This document shows positions 8,588 to 16,570 of a stretch of DNA of 43,958 nucleotides, in pieces; the first letter of the stretch is position 1; every line of letters starts with the position of its first letter. The position numbers and the translations under genes were made by a program. The stretch covers positions 2,213,976-2,257,933 of the forward strand of contig NZ_LT635783.1 of assembly GCF_900128455.1 (NCBI RefSeq), in the 5' to 3' direction. The notes under the pieces are model-generated. The model did not search any database and had not been told where the DNA came from. It saw only the letters and a program-made list of their open reading frames with translations. This DNA is from Bacteroides mediterraneensis (GTDB taxonomy: Bacteria > Bacteroidota > Bacteroidia > Bacteroidales > Bacteroidaceae).

Positions 8588-8833
8588 TTAACATTCTGTT
8601 ATCTCGGCAATGGGGGTGTTTCGTTTCAGCCATTCCATCAGGCACTCCATATTGTACTCGCTTGTGATGACTGCCGTATGGCTGTTGATGGCGGTAAACC
8701 TGCTGCTCTCGTAGTCGTCTATCCACCCTTTTAGGGTATCAACTCCCCACGCTTCGGCATCGTCAAAGATGCCGTCCAATACTTTGATAGGCTGGCTGAA
8801 CTTCACTATCAGCGTTTGATAGGCTGCTTTCAT
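8588..8833 (-). CDS. Hypothetical ICE accessory protein
   Basis: The 81-residue protein starts at the ATG whose codon overlaps the stop of the upstream DUF3873 gene (ATGA type). This makes 8833 a better start than upstream in-frame codons inside that gene. It is a mixed alpha/beta soluble protein with an F-D-D-A-E-A-W-G-V motif and a tail ending in cysteine. No recognised domain is visible. Translation coupled to DUF3873 suggests the two act together or are regulated together. Confidence 0.6.
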   Translation of the reverse strand: MKAAYQTLIVKFSQPIKVLDGIFDDAEAWGVDTLKGWIDDYESSRFTAINSHTAVITSEYNMECLMEWLKRNTPIAEITEC

Positions 8834-9063
8834 CGGTTGTCCTCCTTTTCTTCCTTTTCCGTGAGCCACTTGTCCCGTGCGGCTCGGCACTCGTCCAATG
8901 TGGGTTTGACACAAGAGAACAACTCTCCGTCTGTGGGGTGGCGGTAGTCGTACTGCACAAGTGTCCGCTTGCGTCTGCCGATACCTAATTGGAAACGCTC
9001 GTATTTCTCCGTACCTGCTTCCGTGCAGGTGCTTATTCCGTTGATGGTCATTCGTGTTGCCAT
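8830..9063 (-). CDS. DUF3873 family protein
   Basis: The 77-residue protein has the family's hallmark N terminus, M-x-I-N-G-I-S-T-C-T-E-A-G, followed by K-Y-E-R-F. It has a central Y-D-Y-R-H-P-T-D-G-E-L-F-S-C segment and a charged C-terminal helix. DUF3873 proteins are small cargo proteins found repeatedly on Bacteroides conjugative elements. Their function is not known. Two cysteines are conserved in the visible motifs. Confidence 0.8.
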   Translation of the reverse strand: MATRMTINGISTCTEAGTEKYERFQLGIGRRKRTLVQYDYRHPTDGELFSCVKPTLDECRAARDKWLTEKEEKEDNR

Positions 9064-9083
9064 AATCGTTGATTTTAGGGTGG

Positions 9084-9341
9084 TTAAAAATGTACTGACA
9101 GAATTCTGTTCTTCATCACCATTTCGGGGTCACTCGTATAGCGTTGGTGCAGGTAGAAATGGTGGGAGCCGAAGCCGTAAAGGAAAAACCTGTCAAGTTC
9201 GTGCTTCTCGGCAAAGTCCTTTACACTCCGTCTTAACTGCTCCTCACTCGTTGCAAGAGTGAGGAGGTTTACAAATTCAAGGAACATCGTGGGGATTTTA
9301 TCGTCCCACAGACAAATCATGCTTTCAATTCTTACTTCCAT
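9084..9341 (-). CDS. Small hypothetical ICE protein
   Basis: The 85-residue protein is mostly helical, with S-V-K-D-F-A-E-K-H-E-L and a F-L-Y-G-F-G-S-H-H-F-Y aromatic/histidine stretch. There is no signal peptide or membrane helix. It sits between the PcfJ-like and DUF3873 genes with short gaps (20-24 bp), consistent with one operon. I do not recognise a domain. Confidence 0.55.
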   Translation of the reverse strand: MEVRIESMICLWDDKIPTMFLEFVNLLTLATSEEQLRRSVKDFAEKHELDRFFLYGFGSHHFYLHQRYTSDPEMVMKNRILSVHF

Positions 9342-9365
9342 ACTATTGGGTATTATAGGTTGATA

Positions 9366-10655
9366 CTATGCCGCTTCCATCCGCTGGCGGATAAGGTTCA
9401 CGTTGCTGTTCACAAGGTTTACAATGCGGTCGTGGTACTCGGTATTGGAATTGTGCAAGCCACGACTTTGCACCACCTCCAATGTCTTCAAGGAAACCTC
9501 CACCGTTTCTATGCGCTTGCCGTCAATGGTGGCGGATAGGATAAGGGAGTTCTTTTCAAGGAAATAGGAGTTGGAAAACACGCAATGGTGCAGTTCCGTC
9601 CCTTCCGCTGCAAACTCCGCCACGCTCTCCAACACACGCACCTGCAAAGTGCCGTCCGTAAAGGCAATGCCGAAGAATATGCCTTTGAGTTTGCGGTATG
9701 CCTTCTCGTGTTTCTTCGCTTGGCGGATGCGTTCCTCCAACTTCTTGCGCTCTATCTCCTTGTTGCGCTTGTGCATAAGTCTGTCGTGTTCGGCTTTGAG
9801 GTCGGAGGGACAGACGTACTTCGGGCTGTTCGTGTCCTTGCCGAAATGACGCAGGAGGTCTATGGTGTCACGCCACATGGAGCCGTCCGAAATGGTGTAA
9901 CCGTTACGGATACATATCTTTATGGATGCCCAATACCTCTCTATGTCAAAGGAACTGCGGATGTAGTGGCGCAACATGGGATATTGCCCTGCCTTCAACA
10001 GCGTTTCGGCTCGGCTGTCGGAAAGGATAGCCGTGAAAAGGTCGTAAGGCAGTATGTTGTGGTATTCGCCATTGAAGCCGTTGCGTTTCAGTTCGGGTAT
10101 GAAACGCTGTCGGGGATAGGTGCAGACGGGGTTTATATCGTATGCACGGAGTTTGTTGTTCTTGCGTACCTCCATGTCGCTGTATTCCGCCCATAGGTCG
10201 TAGTAAAGTATGGACATTCCTCGCAGTCGGGCGACAGTGACGGTTGTGCCTTTGGGCGAAATCCACCTTTGCACCACTTCATAAATGGAATACTCGGCTG
10301 CCTGCCCTGCCTTGTATCGGGATTTGACGAAGAAGAAGCGTATCACTTGGTACTGCTTGCAGGTGGTGATGATGCAGAAATACTCGTTCTCGCTGAACAC
10401 GCTCTTTCGGGTGCGCAACGCTTCCAGCTTCATGCCGCAATGGGGGCAGGTGCATCCGCAAACGGTGTCCGCAAGGTCGTGTTCACTCCTCCACGAATGT
10501 CCACACTCGGTGCAGATGTTCGTGCCGTCCGCCCTCTTGATGGCGTAATGCTTGAAGCAATGACGGAAAGCGTATGCCCTCTGTGTGGCGGTCAATTTGG
10601 GCAGTCGCTCGCTTAATCGTGCGACTTCCTGCTGTATGGGTGTTCTCGGTTTCAT
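9366..10655 (-). CDS. PcfJ-like protein
   Basis: This protein has about 429 residues. The N-terminal third has two CxxC pairs (C-T-E-C and C-P-H-C, with an extra C-G-C), which look like a zinc-ribbon pair. The rest is a basic helical/beta region typical of PcfJ-like proteins of conjugative plasmids and ICEs, with a late E-G-T-E-L-H-H-C-V segment. The start at 10,655 is preferred because a longer in-frame extension runs back through the PcfK-like gene. It follows that gene with a gap of only 2 bp, the usual PcfK-PcfJ arrangement. The role in conjugation is not established. Confidence 0.8.
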   Translation of the reverse strand: MKPRTPIQQEVARLSERLPKLTATQRAYAFRHCFKHYAIKRADGTNICTECGHSWRSEHDLADTVCGCTCPHCGMKLEALRTRKSVFSENEYFCIITTCKQYQVIRFFFVKSRYKAGQAAEYSIYEVVQRWISPKGTTVTVARLRGMSILYYDLWAEYSDMEVRKNNKLRAYDINPVCTYPRQRFIPELKRNGFNGEYHNILPYDLFTAILSDSRAETLLKAGQYPMLRHYIRSSFDIERYWASIKICIRNGYTISDGSMWRDTIDLLRHFGKDTNSPKYVCPSDLKAEHDRLMHKRNKEIERKKLEERIRQAKKHEKAYRKLKGIFFGIAFTDGTLQVRVLESVAEFAAEGTELHHCVFSNSYFLEKNSLILSATIDGKRIETVEVSLKTLEVVQSRGLHNSNTEYHDRIVNLVNSNVNLIRQRMEAA

Positions 10656-10657
10656 AA

Positions 10658-11080
10658 TCAGAAATTGAATAGGTTGGGTTGTTGTACTTCTTGTGCGGTC
10701 GCTTTGGTGGCGGTTCTCGGCTTGCTGCGGTTCTGCAACTTGCGGAGTTCTTCTTCTTGGTATCTGCGGACTGCGTTCTGCCGTGCTTCCGCCTTTTCCT
10801 CCGCCGTGAGTTCCACAACATGGTTCACCGCCACGTGGCACTGAATGGGCTTGCCTACCTCTATCTCGTTCTCGTCATAGTAGTGGACGGCTTGCCCGAA
10901 TATCTCCCCGTCCGTGAAGCCGTTGCAACCGCTCCGCTGCACGTAGTTGAGAATGTAGGTGACGCAATCGTCTATGTTCTTAGCAGGGTTGCGGTAGTTC
11001 TTCGCAAAGAGCGCATCTTCCGCTGCACGCTGCTCCAGATACATCTGTATCGTTCTCTTGAAATGTTCTGTTCCTTTCAT
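10658..11080 (-). CDS. PcfK-like protein
   Basis: The 140-residue protein begins with a helical region (M-K-G-T-E-H-F-K-R-T-I). It contains the family-like segment N-I-D-D-C-V-T-Y-I-L-N-Y-V and later C-H-V-A-V-N-H-V-V. It ends in a charged, disordered tail with Q-P-N-L-F-N-F. This pattern matches PcfK-like proteins, which are encoded directly upstream of pcfJ-like genes. The C-terminal tail resembles short clamp- or protein-binding peptides, which is speculative. Confidence 0.78.
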   Translation of the reverse strand: MKGTEHFKRTIQMYLEQRAAEDALFAKNYRNPAKNIDDCVTYILNYVQRSGCNGFTDGEIFGQAVHYYDENEIEVGKPIQCHVAVNHVVELTAEEKAEARQNAVRRYQEEELRKLQNRSKPRTATKATAQEVQQPNLFNF

Positions 11081-11093
11081 ATCGCTGTCGTTT

Positions 11094-11315
11094 TTAGATT
11101 GTCTGTTTCAGTATCTCTCTCCAATAGGTCGGCTCTACCTCGCTCAGAAGGAAGTCTGTAAAATCCCTCCGTGCGTCCTTGTTCAGTTCTCGGTAGAGTT
11201 CACGGAACACGGATATGTTGCCGTTGATGTACGTTTCCACCATGTACACGAAGATGTTGTCCACCTCGTAGTATCTGCATTGCTGCGCTACCGTTTTGCT
11301 GCTTCTCTTTGCCAT
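11094..11315 (-). CDS. Small hypothetical ICE protein
   Basis: The 73-residue helical protein begins M-A-K-R-S-S-K and has a V-E-T-Y-I-N-G-N-I-S-V-F helix and a terminal E-P-T-Y-W-R-E-I-L. ATG 11,315 is favoured over an upstream start that would overlap the end of the small membrane-protein gene. It is co-directional with pcfK (13-bp gap). No recognised domain, but small proteins like this precede PcfK in related elements. Confidence 0.6.
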   Translation of the reverse strand: MAKRSSKTVAQQCRYYEVDNIFVYMVETYINGNISVFRELYRELNKDARRDFTDFLLSEVEPTYWREILKQTI

Positions 11316-11326
11316 GTCGGTAGGGG

Positions 11327-11541
11327 TTAAAGGGTGAATAACCAAAGGATGAAACCGAAGAAGGCGATAGTGGAAAGGATAGCCACGATTACGCCTATCG
11401 CCACTCGGAACACTCCGTTTACAATCTCTCTAATGATGCCCAAAGGATGCCGAACACCCCGAAGGCGGTGCGCACCATTAAGCCGCATATCGCAAACCCT
11501 ATGTACTGCGCCATTTGTCTGAAATTTGCCGTTGCCGTCAT
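11327..11541 (-). pseudogene. Small two-helix membrane protein, apparently frameshifted
   Basis: From ATG 11,541 the frame encodes 40 residues, with one hydrophobic helix (Y-I-G-F-A-I-C-G-L-M-V), and stops at 11,419. In the next frame, from about 11,445 to the stop at 11,327, a second strongly hydrophobic stretch follows (G-V-I-V-A-I-L-S-T-I-A-F-F-G-F). It is preceded by I-I-R-E-I-V-N-G-V-F-R. Joining the frames near 11,440 gives one coherent protein of about 71 residues with two membrane helices. A one-base deletion in the L-G-I codons is the simplest explanation. Confidence 0.55.
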
Positions 11542-11780
11542 ATCTTCGCTGTTTTTGATTTTTTATTTTTTTAATGCGGATTCAAGAGCTGAGGGAGTTG
11601 AGTTTCAAACTATCTTATCTGCCTCTCGTTTATCCGACATTTTTTTTATGCGTCTTTCTGTCGCATCGGTCGTTTTCGTTTCGGGTGCTTGAAAAGGTAG
11701 GGATTAGGGAATGCAAGGTTTTTCGGGAAAAATACTACCCGCAGGGCTGGAGATTTTTTCCGAAAACAGGAGGCTTGACC

Positions 11781-11813
11781 TTGCATTCCCGTCCAATCCC
11801 GGAATTACCTTTG
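11781..11813 (+). promoter_or_regulatory. Putative Bacteroidetes promoter in the ICE tail
   Basis: A TTG at 11,781-11,783 is followed, after 22 bp, by TACCTTTG at 11,806-11,813, a full match to the -7 consensus TAnnTTTG. No gene follows; the next terminator-like hairpin is at 12,368. Confidence 0.45.
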
Positions 11814-11992
11814 CGCCCAGAACGGAAATGACTGCCTGATGCGGCTCACTGAAAGACGCGAAAATGGAGGTAAACGGAAGTGGAGGCAGATTAGACAGGA
11901 AAACTTCAAAAGAGAAATCCGTGAAAAAGGGAAAACGCCAAAAAGGAAAAGGGACATAGCCGGAAGCGTGGAACCGGGTAAACCACCGGCAA

Positions 11993-12054
11993 GGAAGTAT
12001 GATTTTATATGTCTGTCCGAGCGTGTCCGGTCTGACGGATAAAATCATTCTTCC
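11993..12054. repeat. 16-bp inverted repeat with 30-bp spacer
   Basis: The arms at 11,993-12,008 and 12,039-12,054 are complementary at 15 of 16 positions. The inner 10 bp (ATGATTTTAT / ATAAAATCAT) are perfect. It lies in the gene-free ICE tail about 350 bp from the presumed right end. Confidence 0.8.
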
Positions 12055-12367
12055 CGGTTTGCCTGCCGTGCATGACGGCTTGTTCCATTTATGGATCGGG
12101 CGGTCAGACACGGCTTTCCGCTTACGGCTCAAAGGAACAGCGGAAAAAGAAATCATCTGCGAACCCGTAAAAGCACCTCTTTGGCATAAGCACAAAAGAA
12201 ATGGGCCTTGCATCATCAGTCTAAACTGTTGTTTAGGCGTGAGGCAAAGCCCTTTTCGCCGCTTATGCGGCAGTCGGCATACGTCCGTTCAAAATCCTTT
12301 TGGGCGATGGTGTACCGACGGATAAAACCGCTTTTACGGAAAAACTTGTATGAGAAGAAAAAAATTA

Positions 12368-12399
12368 GGGAGATTCATTTCAAAATCTCCCGTTTTATT
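12368..12399 (+). terminator. Terminator-like hairpin near the ICE right end
   Basis: An 8-bp perfect stem GGGAGATT (12,368-12,375) / AATCTCCC (12,384-12,391) is followed by GTTTTATT. It would end a plus-strand transcript through the ICE tail. Confidence 0.65.
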
Positions 12400-12412
12400 G
12401 TTACTTTTGCAT
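12400..12412. other. Possible ICE attachment junction
   Basis: TTACTTTTGC at 12,401-12,410 matches the CTnDOT-family core pattern GTAnnTTTGC at seven of its eight fixed positions. It sits just after the last hairpin of the ICE tail and before sequence that appears chromosomal. A second near-match, GTACCTTTGT, lies at 12,592-12,601. Both also look like ordinary -7 promoter elements, so this call is weak without the other ICE end. Confidence 0.3.
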
Positions 12413-12592
12413 ACGAAGAGTTCTTTGAAGGTTACGCAATGCGCAGAAGGATGATGCAGTAGATAACTAACTAAATCGTAACCTATTACTATCATGAGCA
12501 ATTAACCTACGCTCATTTCCAATAAATTACACTCTTTTCGTAACTTATCGATACAAATATATAACTTATTTTGGTTTTTAAAAAATAAACTG

Positions 12593-12600
12593 TACCTTTG
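12593..12600 (+). promoter_or_regulatory. kdgK-eda promoter (-7 element)
   Basis: TACCTTTG matches TAnnTTTG. A TTG-containing -33 region (ATTTTGG, around 12,568-12,574) lies about 19-21 bp upstream. The leader to the kdgK ATG is about 100 nt and AT-rich at its end. Confidence 0.65.
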
Positions 12601-12703
12601 TGTGCGCACACAGAGAGGATATTTTCAAGAACAGCTATCCCCTCTGCGAGGCGAACGGAAAACTACATTATCAACCATATAAGTTTAAAAAGATTATCTA
12701 GCC

Positions 12704-13726
12704 ATGGGAAAAATTGTTACTTTAGGCGAAATCATGCTGAGATTGTCTACACCGGGCAATACTCGCTTTGTTCAATCAGACAGCTTCGACGTGGTGTACG
12801 GCGGGGGCGAAGCCAACGTGGCAGTGAGCTGTGCCAACTACGGCCATGAGGCATATTTCGTAACCAAGCTGCCGAAACACGAAATCGGACAGTCGGCTGT
12901 CAATGCCTTGCGCAGATACGGTGTGAAAACGGACTACATTGCCCGCGGCGGCGACCGTGTAGGTATCTACTATCTGGAAACGGGAGCTTCCATGCGTCCC
13001 AGCAAGGTGATTTACGACCGCGCACATTCTGCCATTGCGGAAGCAGATCCCTGCGACTTCGACTTCGATGCCATCATGGAAGGAGCCGACTGGTTCCACT
13101 GGTCGGGCATCACTCCGGCCATCTCGGACAAGGCGGCCGAACTGACCCGTCTGGCATGCGAAGCAGCCAAACGCCACGGAGTAACGGTTTCCTGCGACTT
13201 GAACTTCCGCAAGAAGCTGTGGACCAAGGAAAAGGCACAGTCTATCATGCGCCCATTGATGCAATATGTAGACGTTTGCATCGGTAACGAAGAAGATGCG
13301 GAACTTTGCCTGGGCTTCAAACCGGAGGCCGACGTGGAAGGCGGAAAGACCGATGCGGAAGGCTACAAAGGCATCTTTACGGCCATGGCCAAGGAATTCG
13401 GCTTCAAGTATGTGGTGTCTACATTGCGTGAATCTTACTCTGCCACCCACAACGGCTGGAAGGCCATGATTTACAACGGCAAGGAATTCTATGTATCCAA
13501 ACACTACGACATCGATCCGATTATCGACCGCGTAGGTGGAGGCGACTCTTTCTCCGGCGGTATCATCCACGGCCTGCTCACCAAGTCTACGCAGGGTGAG
13601 GCACTGGAATTCGCCGTGGCTGCTTCGGCACTGAAACACACCATCAACGGCGACTTCAACATGGTTTCTGCCGAAGAGGTGGAAGCACTGGCAGGCGGAG
13701 ATGCCAGCGGACGCGTACAAAGATAA
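12704..13726 (+). CDS. kdgK: 2-dehydro-3-deoxygluconate kinase (PfkB family)
   Basis: The 340-residue sugar kinase has the PfkB ribokinase fold. An N-terminal G-G-G-E-A-N-V-A-V motif (33-41) binds sugar, and the C-terminal signature D-R-V-G-G-G-D-S-F (275-283) has D281 as the catalytic base. It phosphorylates 2-keto-3-deoxygluconate to KDPG. The next gene encodes KDPG aldolase, and together they channel hexuronate (pectin/alginate-derived) breakdown into pyruvate and glyceraldehyde-3-phosphate. The gap to eda is 32 bp, and one promoter and one terminator bracket the pair. Substrate assignment rests mainly on this pairing. Confidence 0.9.
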   Translation: MGKIVTLGEIMLRLSTPGNTRFVQSDSFDVVYGGGEANVAVSCANYGHEAYFVTKLPKHEIGQSAVNALRRYGVKTDYIARGGDRVGIYYLETGASMRPSKVIYDRAHSAIAEADPCDFDFDAIMEGADWFHWSGITPAISDKAAELTRLACEAAKRHGVTVSCDLNFRKKLWTKEKAQSIMRPLMQYVDVCIGNEEDAELCLGFKPEADVEGGKTDAEGYKGIFTAMAKEFGFKYVVSTLRESYSATHNGWKAMIYNGKEFYVSKHYDIDPIIDRVGGGDSFSGGIIHGLLTKSTQGEALEFAVAASALKHTINGDFNMVSAEEVEALAGGDASGRVQR

Positions 13727-13758
13727 TTTTCAAACACAACCAATCAACCTTACAAGAA

Positions 13759-14427
13759 ATGGCTAAATTCGATAAAATTGCGGTGTTGGACAAAATCGGT
13801 TCAACGGGTATGGTGCCTGTGTTCTATCACAAGGACGTGGAAATTGCAAAGAAAGTGGTAAAGGCTTGCTACGACGGGGGTGTACGTGCTTTTGAATTCA
13901 CCAACCGTGGCGACTTCGCCCACGAAGTGTTTGCCGAAGTAGTGAAATTCGCTGCCAAGGAATGTCCGGAAATGGCAATGGGAGTGGGGTCTGTAGTAGA
14001 TCCTGCCACGGCAGCCCTTTACATCCAGCTGGGTACCAACTTCGTGGTAGGCCCGCTGTTCAACCCTGAAATCGCCAAGGTGTGCAACCGCCGTCTGGTG
14101 CCTTACACTCCTGGATGCGGAAGCGTGTCTGAAGTAGGTTTCGCCCAGGAACTGGGATGCGACCTGTGCAAGATTTTCCCGGGCGACGTGCTGGGCCCGA
14201 AACTGGTGAAAGGCCTGCTGGCTCCGATGCCGTGGTCCAAACTGATGGTGACCGGCGGAGTGGAACCGACACAGGAAAACCTGACAGCATGGGTCAAAGC
14301 CGGCGTATTCTGCGTAGGCATGGGTTCCAAGCTCTTCCCGAAAGACAAGGTAGCCGCTGAAGACTGGGCATACGTGACCGACAAGTGCAAGGAAGCCTTG
14401 GGCTACATCGCCGACGCCCGCAAATAA
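13759..14427 (+). CDS. eda: KDPG / 4-hydroxy-2-oxoglutarate aldolase
   Basis: The 222-residue class I aldolase is a TIM barrel. The Schiff-base lysine is K138 in D-L-C-K-I-F-P-G, and the conserved acid is E46 in F-E-F-T-N-R. The phosphate-binding region lies near M-V-T-G-G-V-E-P-T. It splits 2-keto-3-deoxy-6-phosphogluconate to pyruvate and glyceraldehyde-3-phosphate, and the family also cleaves 4-hydroxy-2-oxoglutarate. It is the second gene of the kdgK-eda operon and is followed by an intrinsic terminator. The length is usual for the family. Confidence 0.93.
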   Translation: MAKFDKIAVLDKIGSTGMVPVFYHKDVEIAKKVVKACYDGGVRAFEFTNRGDFAHEVFAEVVKFAAKECPEMAMGVGSVVDPATAALYIQLGTNFVVGPLFNPEIAKVCNRRLVPYTPGCGSVSEVGFAQELGCDLCKIFPGDVLGPKLVKGLLAPMPWSKLMVTGGVEPTQENLTAWVKAGVFCVGMGSKLFPKDKVAAEDWAYVTDKCKEALGYIADARK

Positions 14428-14463
14428 GACAAAATTCATTTTGTTTAAAGGTGTATAAGTAGA

Positions 14464-14505
14464 AAGCCTCGCAATGTCCTTCACACACATTGCGGGGCTT
14501 TTTTA
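14464..14505 (+). terminator. kdgK-eda operon terminator
   Basis: A 14-bp stem with one G-U pair (14,464-14,477 with 14,487-14,500) and a 9-base loop is followed by a T-run. It lies 36 bp after the eda stop. Confidence 0.9.
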
Positions 14506-14581
14506 TGCCCGCAAGCGGAAGAATATTCATGAAAAAATACAAAAACGACGCCCTCCGCATGGATATGTGGACGGAAAATCC

Positions 14582-14589
14582 TATCTTTG
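14582..14589 (+). promoter_or_regulatory. Promoter of the Nif3-like gene
   Basis: TATCTTTG is an exact TAnnTTTG -7 element. It gives a leader of only about 15 nt before ATG 14,610. Confidence 0.6.
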
Positions 14590-14609
14590 CATGAAATTTT
14601 TCGCGAAAT

Positions 14610-15704
14610 ATGAAAATTAAGGAAATTGTGAATGCCCTTGAGATATTCGCGCCTCTGCCTTTACAGGACGGATTCGACAATGCCGGACTGCAAATCGGAT
14701 TGACAGACGCGGAAGCTACAGGGGCTTTGTTGTGTCTGGACGTCACGGAAGCCGTGGTAGATGAAGCCATCACGCTGGGATATAACCTGATTGTGTCCCA
14801 CCATCCGCTCATCTTCAAGGGCTACAAGTCGATTACCGGACGCGATTACGTGGAGCGTTGCATCCTGAAAGCCATCAAGAACGACATCGTGATTTTCTCG
14901 ATGCACACCAACCTGGACAATGCCCCGCAGGGAGTGAACTTCAAGATTGCCGAAATTATCGGACTGAAGAACCTGCGCATCCTGGAGCCGAAAGAGAACC
15001 AGCTGCTGAAACTGGTCACCTTCGTCCCCACAGCCCAGGCCGAAGAGGTGCGCCAGGCCTTGTTCGCCGCCGGATGCGGATGCATCGGCAACTACGACTC
15101 CTGCAGCTATAACCTGGAAGGAAAGGGCACTTTCCGCGCACAGCCGGGCACGCATCCTTTCTGCGGAGAAATCGGCCAGCTGCATGAGGAACAGGAGGTG
15201 CGGGTGGAGACGGTGCTTCCGGCCTACCTGAAAGGGAAGGTGCAGAAGGCCCTCATCGAGGCTCATCCTTATGAGGAGCCGGCCTACGACTTCTATCCCT
15301 TGCAGAACGAATGGGCACAAGCCGGTTCGGGACTCGTGGGCGAACTGGAAGAACCGGAAACGGAGACCGACTTCCTGCGCCGCGTGAAGAAACTGTTCGA
15401 AGTGGGCTGCGTGAAACACTCGCGCATGAGGGGACGCCTCATCCAGAAGGTAGCCCTCTGCGGAGGAGCCGGAGCCTTTCTGCTGCCCAAGGCGGTAGGC
15501 ACGCACGCCGACGTCTTCCTGACAGGCGAAGTGAAATACCACGACTATTTCAGCTACGAGAACGACATACTGATAGCGGAAATAGGGCACTACGAAAGCG
15601 AACAATATACCAAAGACTTATTATATTCAATCATACGGGAGAAGTTTCCGACACTCGATGTACAGCTGACGCGTGTCAATACCAATCCCATAAAATACTT
15701 GTAG
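14610..15704 (+). CDS. Nif3-like dinuclear metal-centre protein
   Basis: The 364-residue protein belongs to the Nif3/YbgI/YqfO family. The N-terminal metal-binding motif S-H-H-P-L-I-F (around residue 70) and the late H-Y-E-S-E (around 330) supply the histidines and acids of the two-metal site. The length is that of the long, YqfO-type branch, with an inserted ferredoxin-like (PII/CutA-like) domain at about 130-235. This insertion contains A-H-P-Y-E-E-P-A-Y-D. The exact activity is unsettled; a GTP cyclohydrolase role has been proposed for some members. It is followed after 6 bp by the zinc-ribbon gene, so they form one transcription unit. Confidence 0.88.
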   Translation: MKIKEIVNALEIFAPLPLQDGFDNAGLQIGLTDAEATGALLCLDVTEAVVDEAITLGYNLIVSHHPLIFKGYKSITGRDYVERCILKAIKNDIVIFSMHTNLDNAPQGVNFKIAEIIGLKNLRILEPKENQLLKLVTFVPTAQAEEVRQALFAAGCGCIGNYDSCSYNLEGKGTFRAQPGTHPFCGEIGQLHEEQEVRVETVLPAYLKGKVQKALIEAHPYEEPAYDFYPLQNEWAQAGSGLVGELEEPETETDFLRRVKKLFEVGCVKHSRMRGRLIQKVALCGGAGAFLLPKAVGTHADVFLTGEVKYHDYFSYENDILIAEIGHYESEQYTKDLLYSIIREKFPTLDVQLTRVNTNPIKYL

Positions 15705-15710
15705 AAAACT

Positions 15711-16502
15711 ATGGCTAAAGAAGCAAAAAAAGATCCGAATGAATTGAGTGTAGAAGAAAAGCTGAAAGCACTCTATCAGTTGCAAACCATGTTGTCGGAG
15801 ATTGATAAAATCAAGACACTGAGAGGGGAGCTTCCGCTGGAAGTGCAGGACCTGGAAGACGAAGTGACCGGTCTGAGCACACGTATCGAAAAGATCAAGG
15901 GTGAGATTGAAGAGTTGAAGTCGAATGTGGCCAGCAAGAAAATCGAAATCGAAACGGCCAAGACTTCCATCGACAAGTATAAGAGCCAGCAGGACAATGT
16001 GCGCAACAACCGCGAATACGACGTGCTGACCAAGGAAATCGAATTCCAGAGCCTCGAAGTGGAACTCTGCGAAAAACGTATCAAGGAATACACCGCTGGC
16101 ATCAAGGCTAAGGAAGAGGAAATCGTGAAGAGTGAACAGCTGCTCGAGGAAAGAAAGAAAGACCTGGAGGTGAAGAAGAACGAGCTGGACGAAATCGTGG
16201 CCGAAACCAAACAGGAAGAAGAAAAGCTGAGAGAAAAAGCAAAGAACCTGGAAGCTACCATCGAACCGCGTCTGCTTCAGGCTTTCAAGCGTATCCGTAA
16301 GAACTCACGCAACGGTTTGGGTATCACTTACGTGCAGCGTGACGCTTGTGGCGGTTGCTTCAACAAGATTCCGCCTCAGAAACAGCTCGACATCCGCATG
16401 CGCAAGAAAATCATCGTTTGCGAATACTGCGGACGTATCATGATTGACCCGGAACTGGCGGGTGTGGAACCGGAAAAGCATCTGGAAACAAAAATGAAAT
16501 AA
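15711..16502 (+). CDS. C4-type zinc-ribbon, coiled-coil protein (DUF164-like)
   Basis: The 263-residue protein is a long antiparallel coiled coil (about residues 10-195), rich in E/K heptads. It is followed by a basic linker and a zinc ribbon formed by C-G-G-C and C-E-Y-C pairs near residues 216-242. This is the common bacterial partner of Nif3-like proteins (HP0958/CT398-type family), and the pair is adjacent in many genomes. Nucleic-acid or flagellar-chaperone roles are described for relatives; here the function is unknown. A terminator follows. Confidence 0.88.
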   Translation: MAKEAKKDPNELSVEEKLKALYQLQTMLSEIDKIKTLRGELPLEVQDLEDEVTGLSTRIEKIKGEIEELKSNVASKKIEIETAKTSIDKYKSQQDNVRNNREYDVLTKEIEFQSLEVELCEKRIKEYTAGIKAKEEEIVKSEQLLEERKKDLEVKKNELDEIVAETKQEEEKLREKAKNLEATIEPRLLQAFKRIRKNSRNGLGITYVQRDACGGCFNKIPPQKQLDIRMRKKIIVCEYCGRIMIDPELAGVEPEKHLETKMK

Positions 16503-16526
16503 GTACCGGAAAAACCGGTGACTGGA

Positions 16527-16565
16527 AAGAAGGGATTCCTATCCGTGGGAATTCCTTCTTTTTTT
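16527..16565 (+). terminator. Terminator after the zinc-ribbon gene
   Basis: A 13-bp stem with one wobble pair (16,527-16,539 / 16,548-16,560) continues into a run of Ts. It also lies at the 3' end of the convergent gene 16,571-17,020, so it may serve both. Confidence 0.88.
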
Positions 16566-16570
16566 ATGCC

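Larger units (their letters stand above)
11542..12399. other. Gene-free, hairpin-rich ICE tail
   Basis: No convincing coding region is seen on either strand; the longer frames here are low-complexity shadows. Several compact stems are visible: a 16-bp inverted repeat with one mismatch (11,993-12,008 with 12,039-12,054), a 5-bp stem at 12,065-12,079, a CTAAAC/GTTTAG stem at 12,221-12,236 and a GCCGC/GCGGC stem at 12,258-12,271. A promoter-like element at 11,781-11,813 and a terminator-like hairpin at 12,368-12,391 bracket them. A structured RNA, or DNA sites used in transfer or excision, are both possible. Confidence 0.5.
1..12400. mobile_element. Distal part of a CTnDOT-type integrative conjugative element
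   Basis: The transfer genes run in the order typical of Bacteroides conjugative transposons (DUF3876, traI to traQ, lysozyme). They are followed by a convergent operon with DUF3873, PcfJ-like and PcfK-like genes, which is characteristic ICE cargo. The left part (integrase, excision, mobilisation, traA-G) lies outside the window. The right limit is inferred near 12,400, because recognisable ICE genes stop at 11,541 and chromosomal kdgK starts at 12,704. The exact junction is uncertain: the partner end is not visible, so no direct repeat can be checked. Confidence 0.85.

Noticed and set aside
11704..12216. A 170-codon minus-strand open frame in the ICE tail
   Set aside because: Its composition is rich in P, F and S without domain-like pattern, it covers the promoter and the inverted repeats, and nothing in operon layout supports it. 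It looks like a shadow of stop-poor GC-rich DNA.
12208..12462. Plus-strand frame crossing the presumed ICE junction, ending in F-F-E-G-Y-A-M-R-R-R-M-M-Q
   Set aside because: The last residues look protein-like and could be the tail of a host gene cut by the ICE. However, the frame runs through the terminator hairpin and the -7-like element, and 17 residues are too few to support a call.
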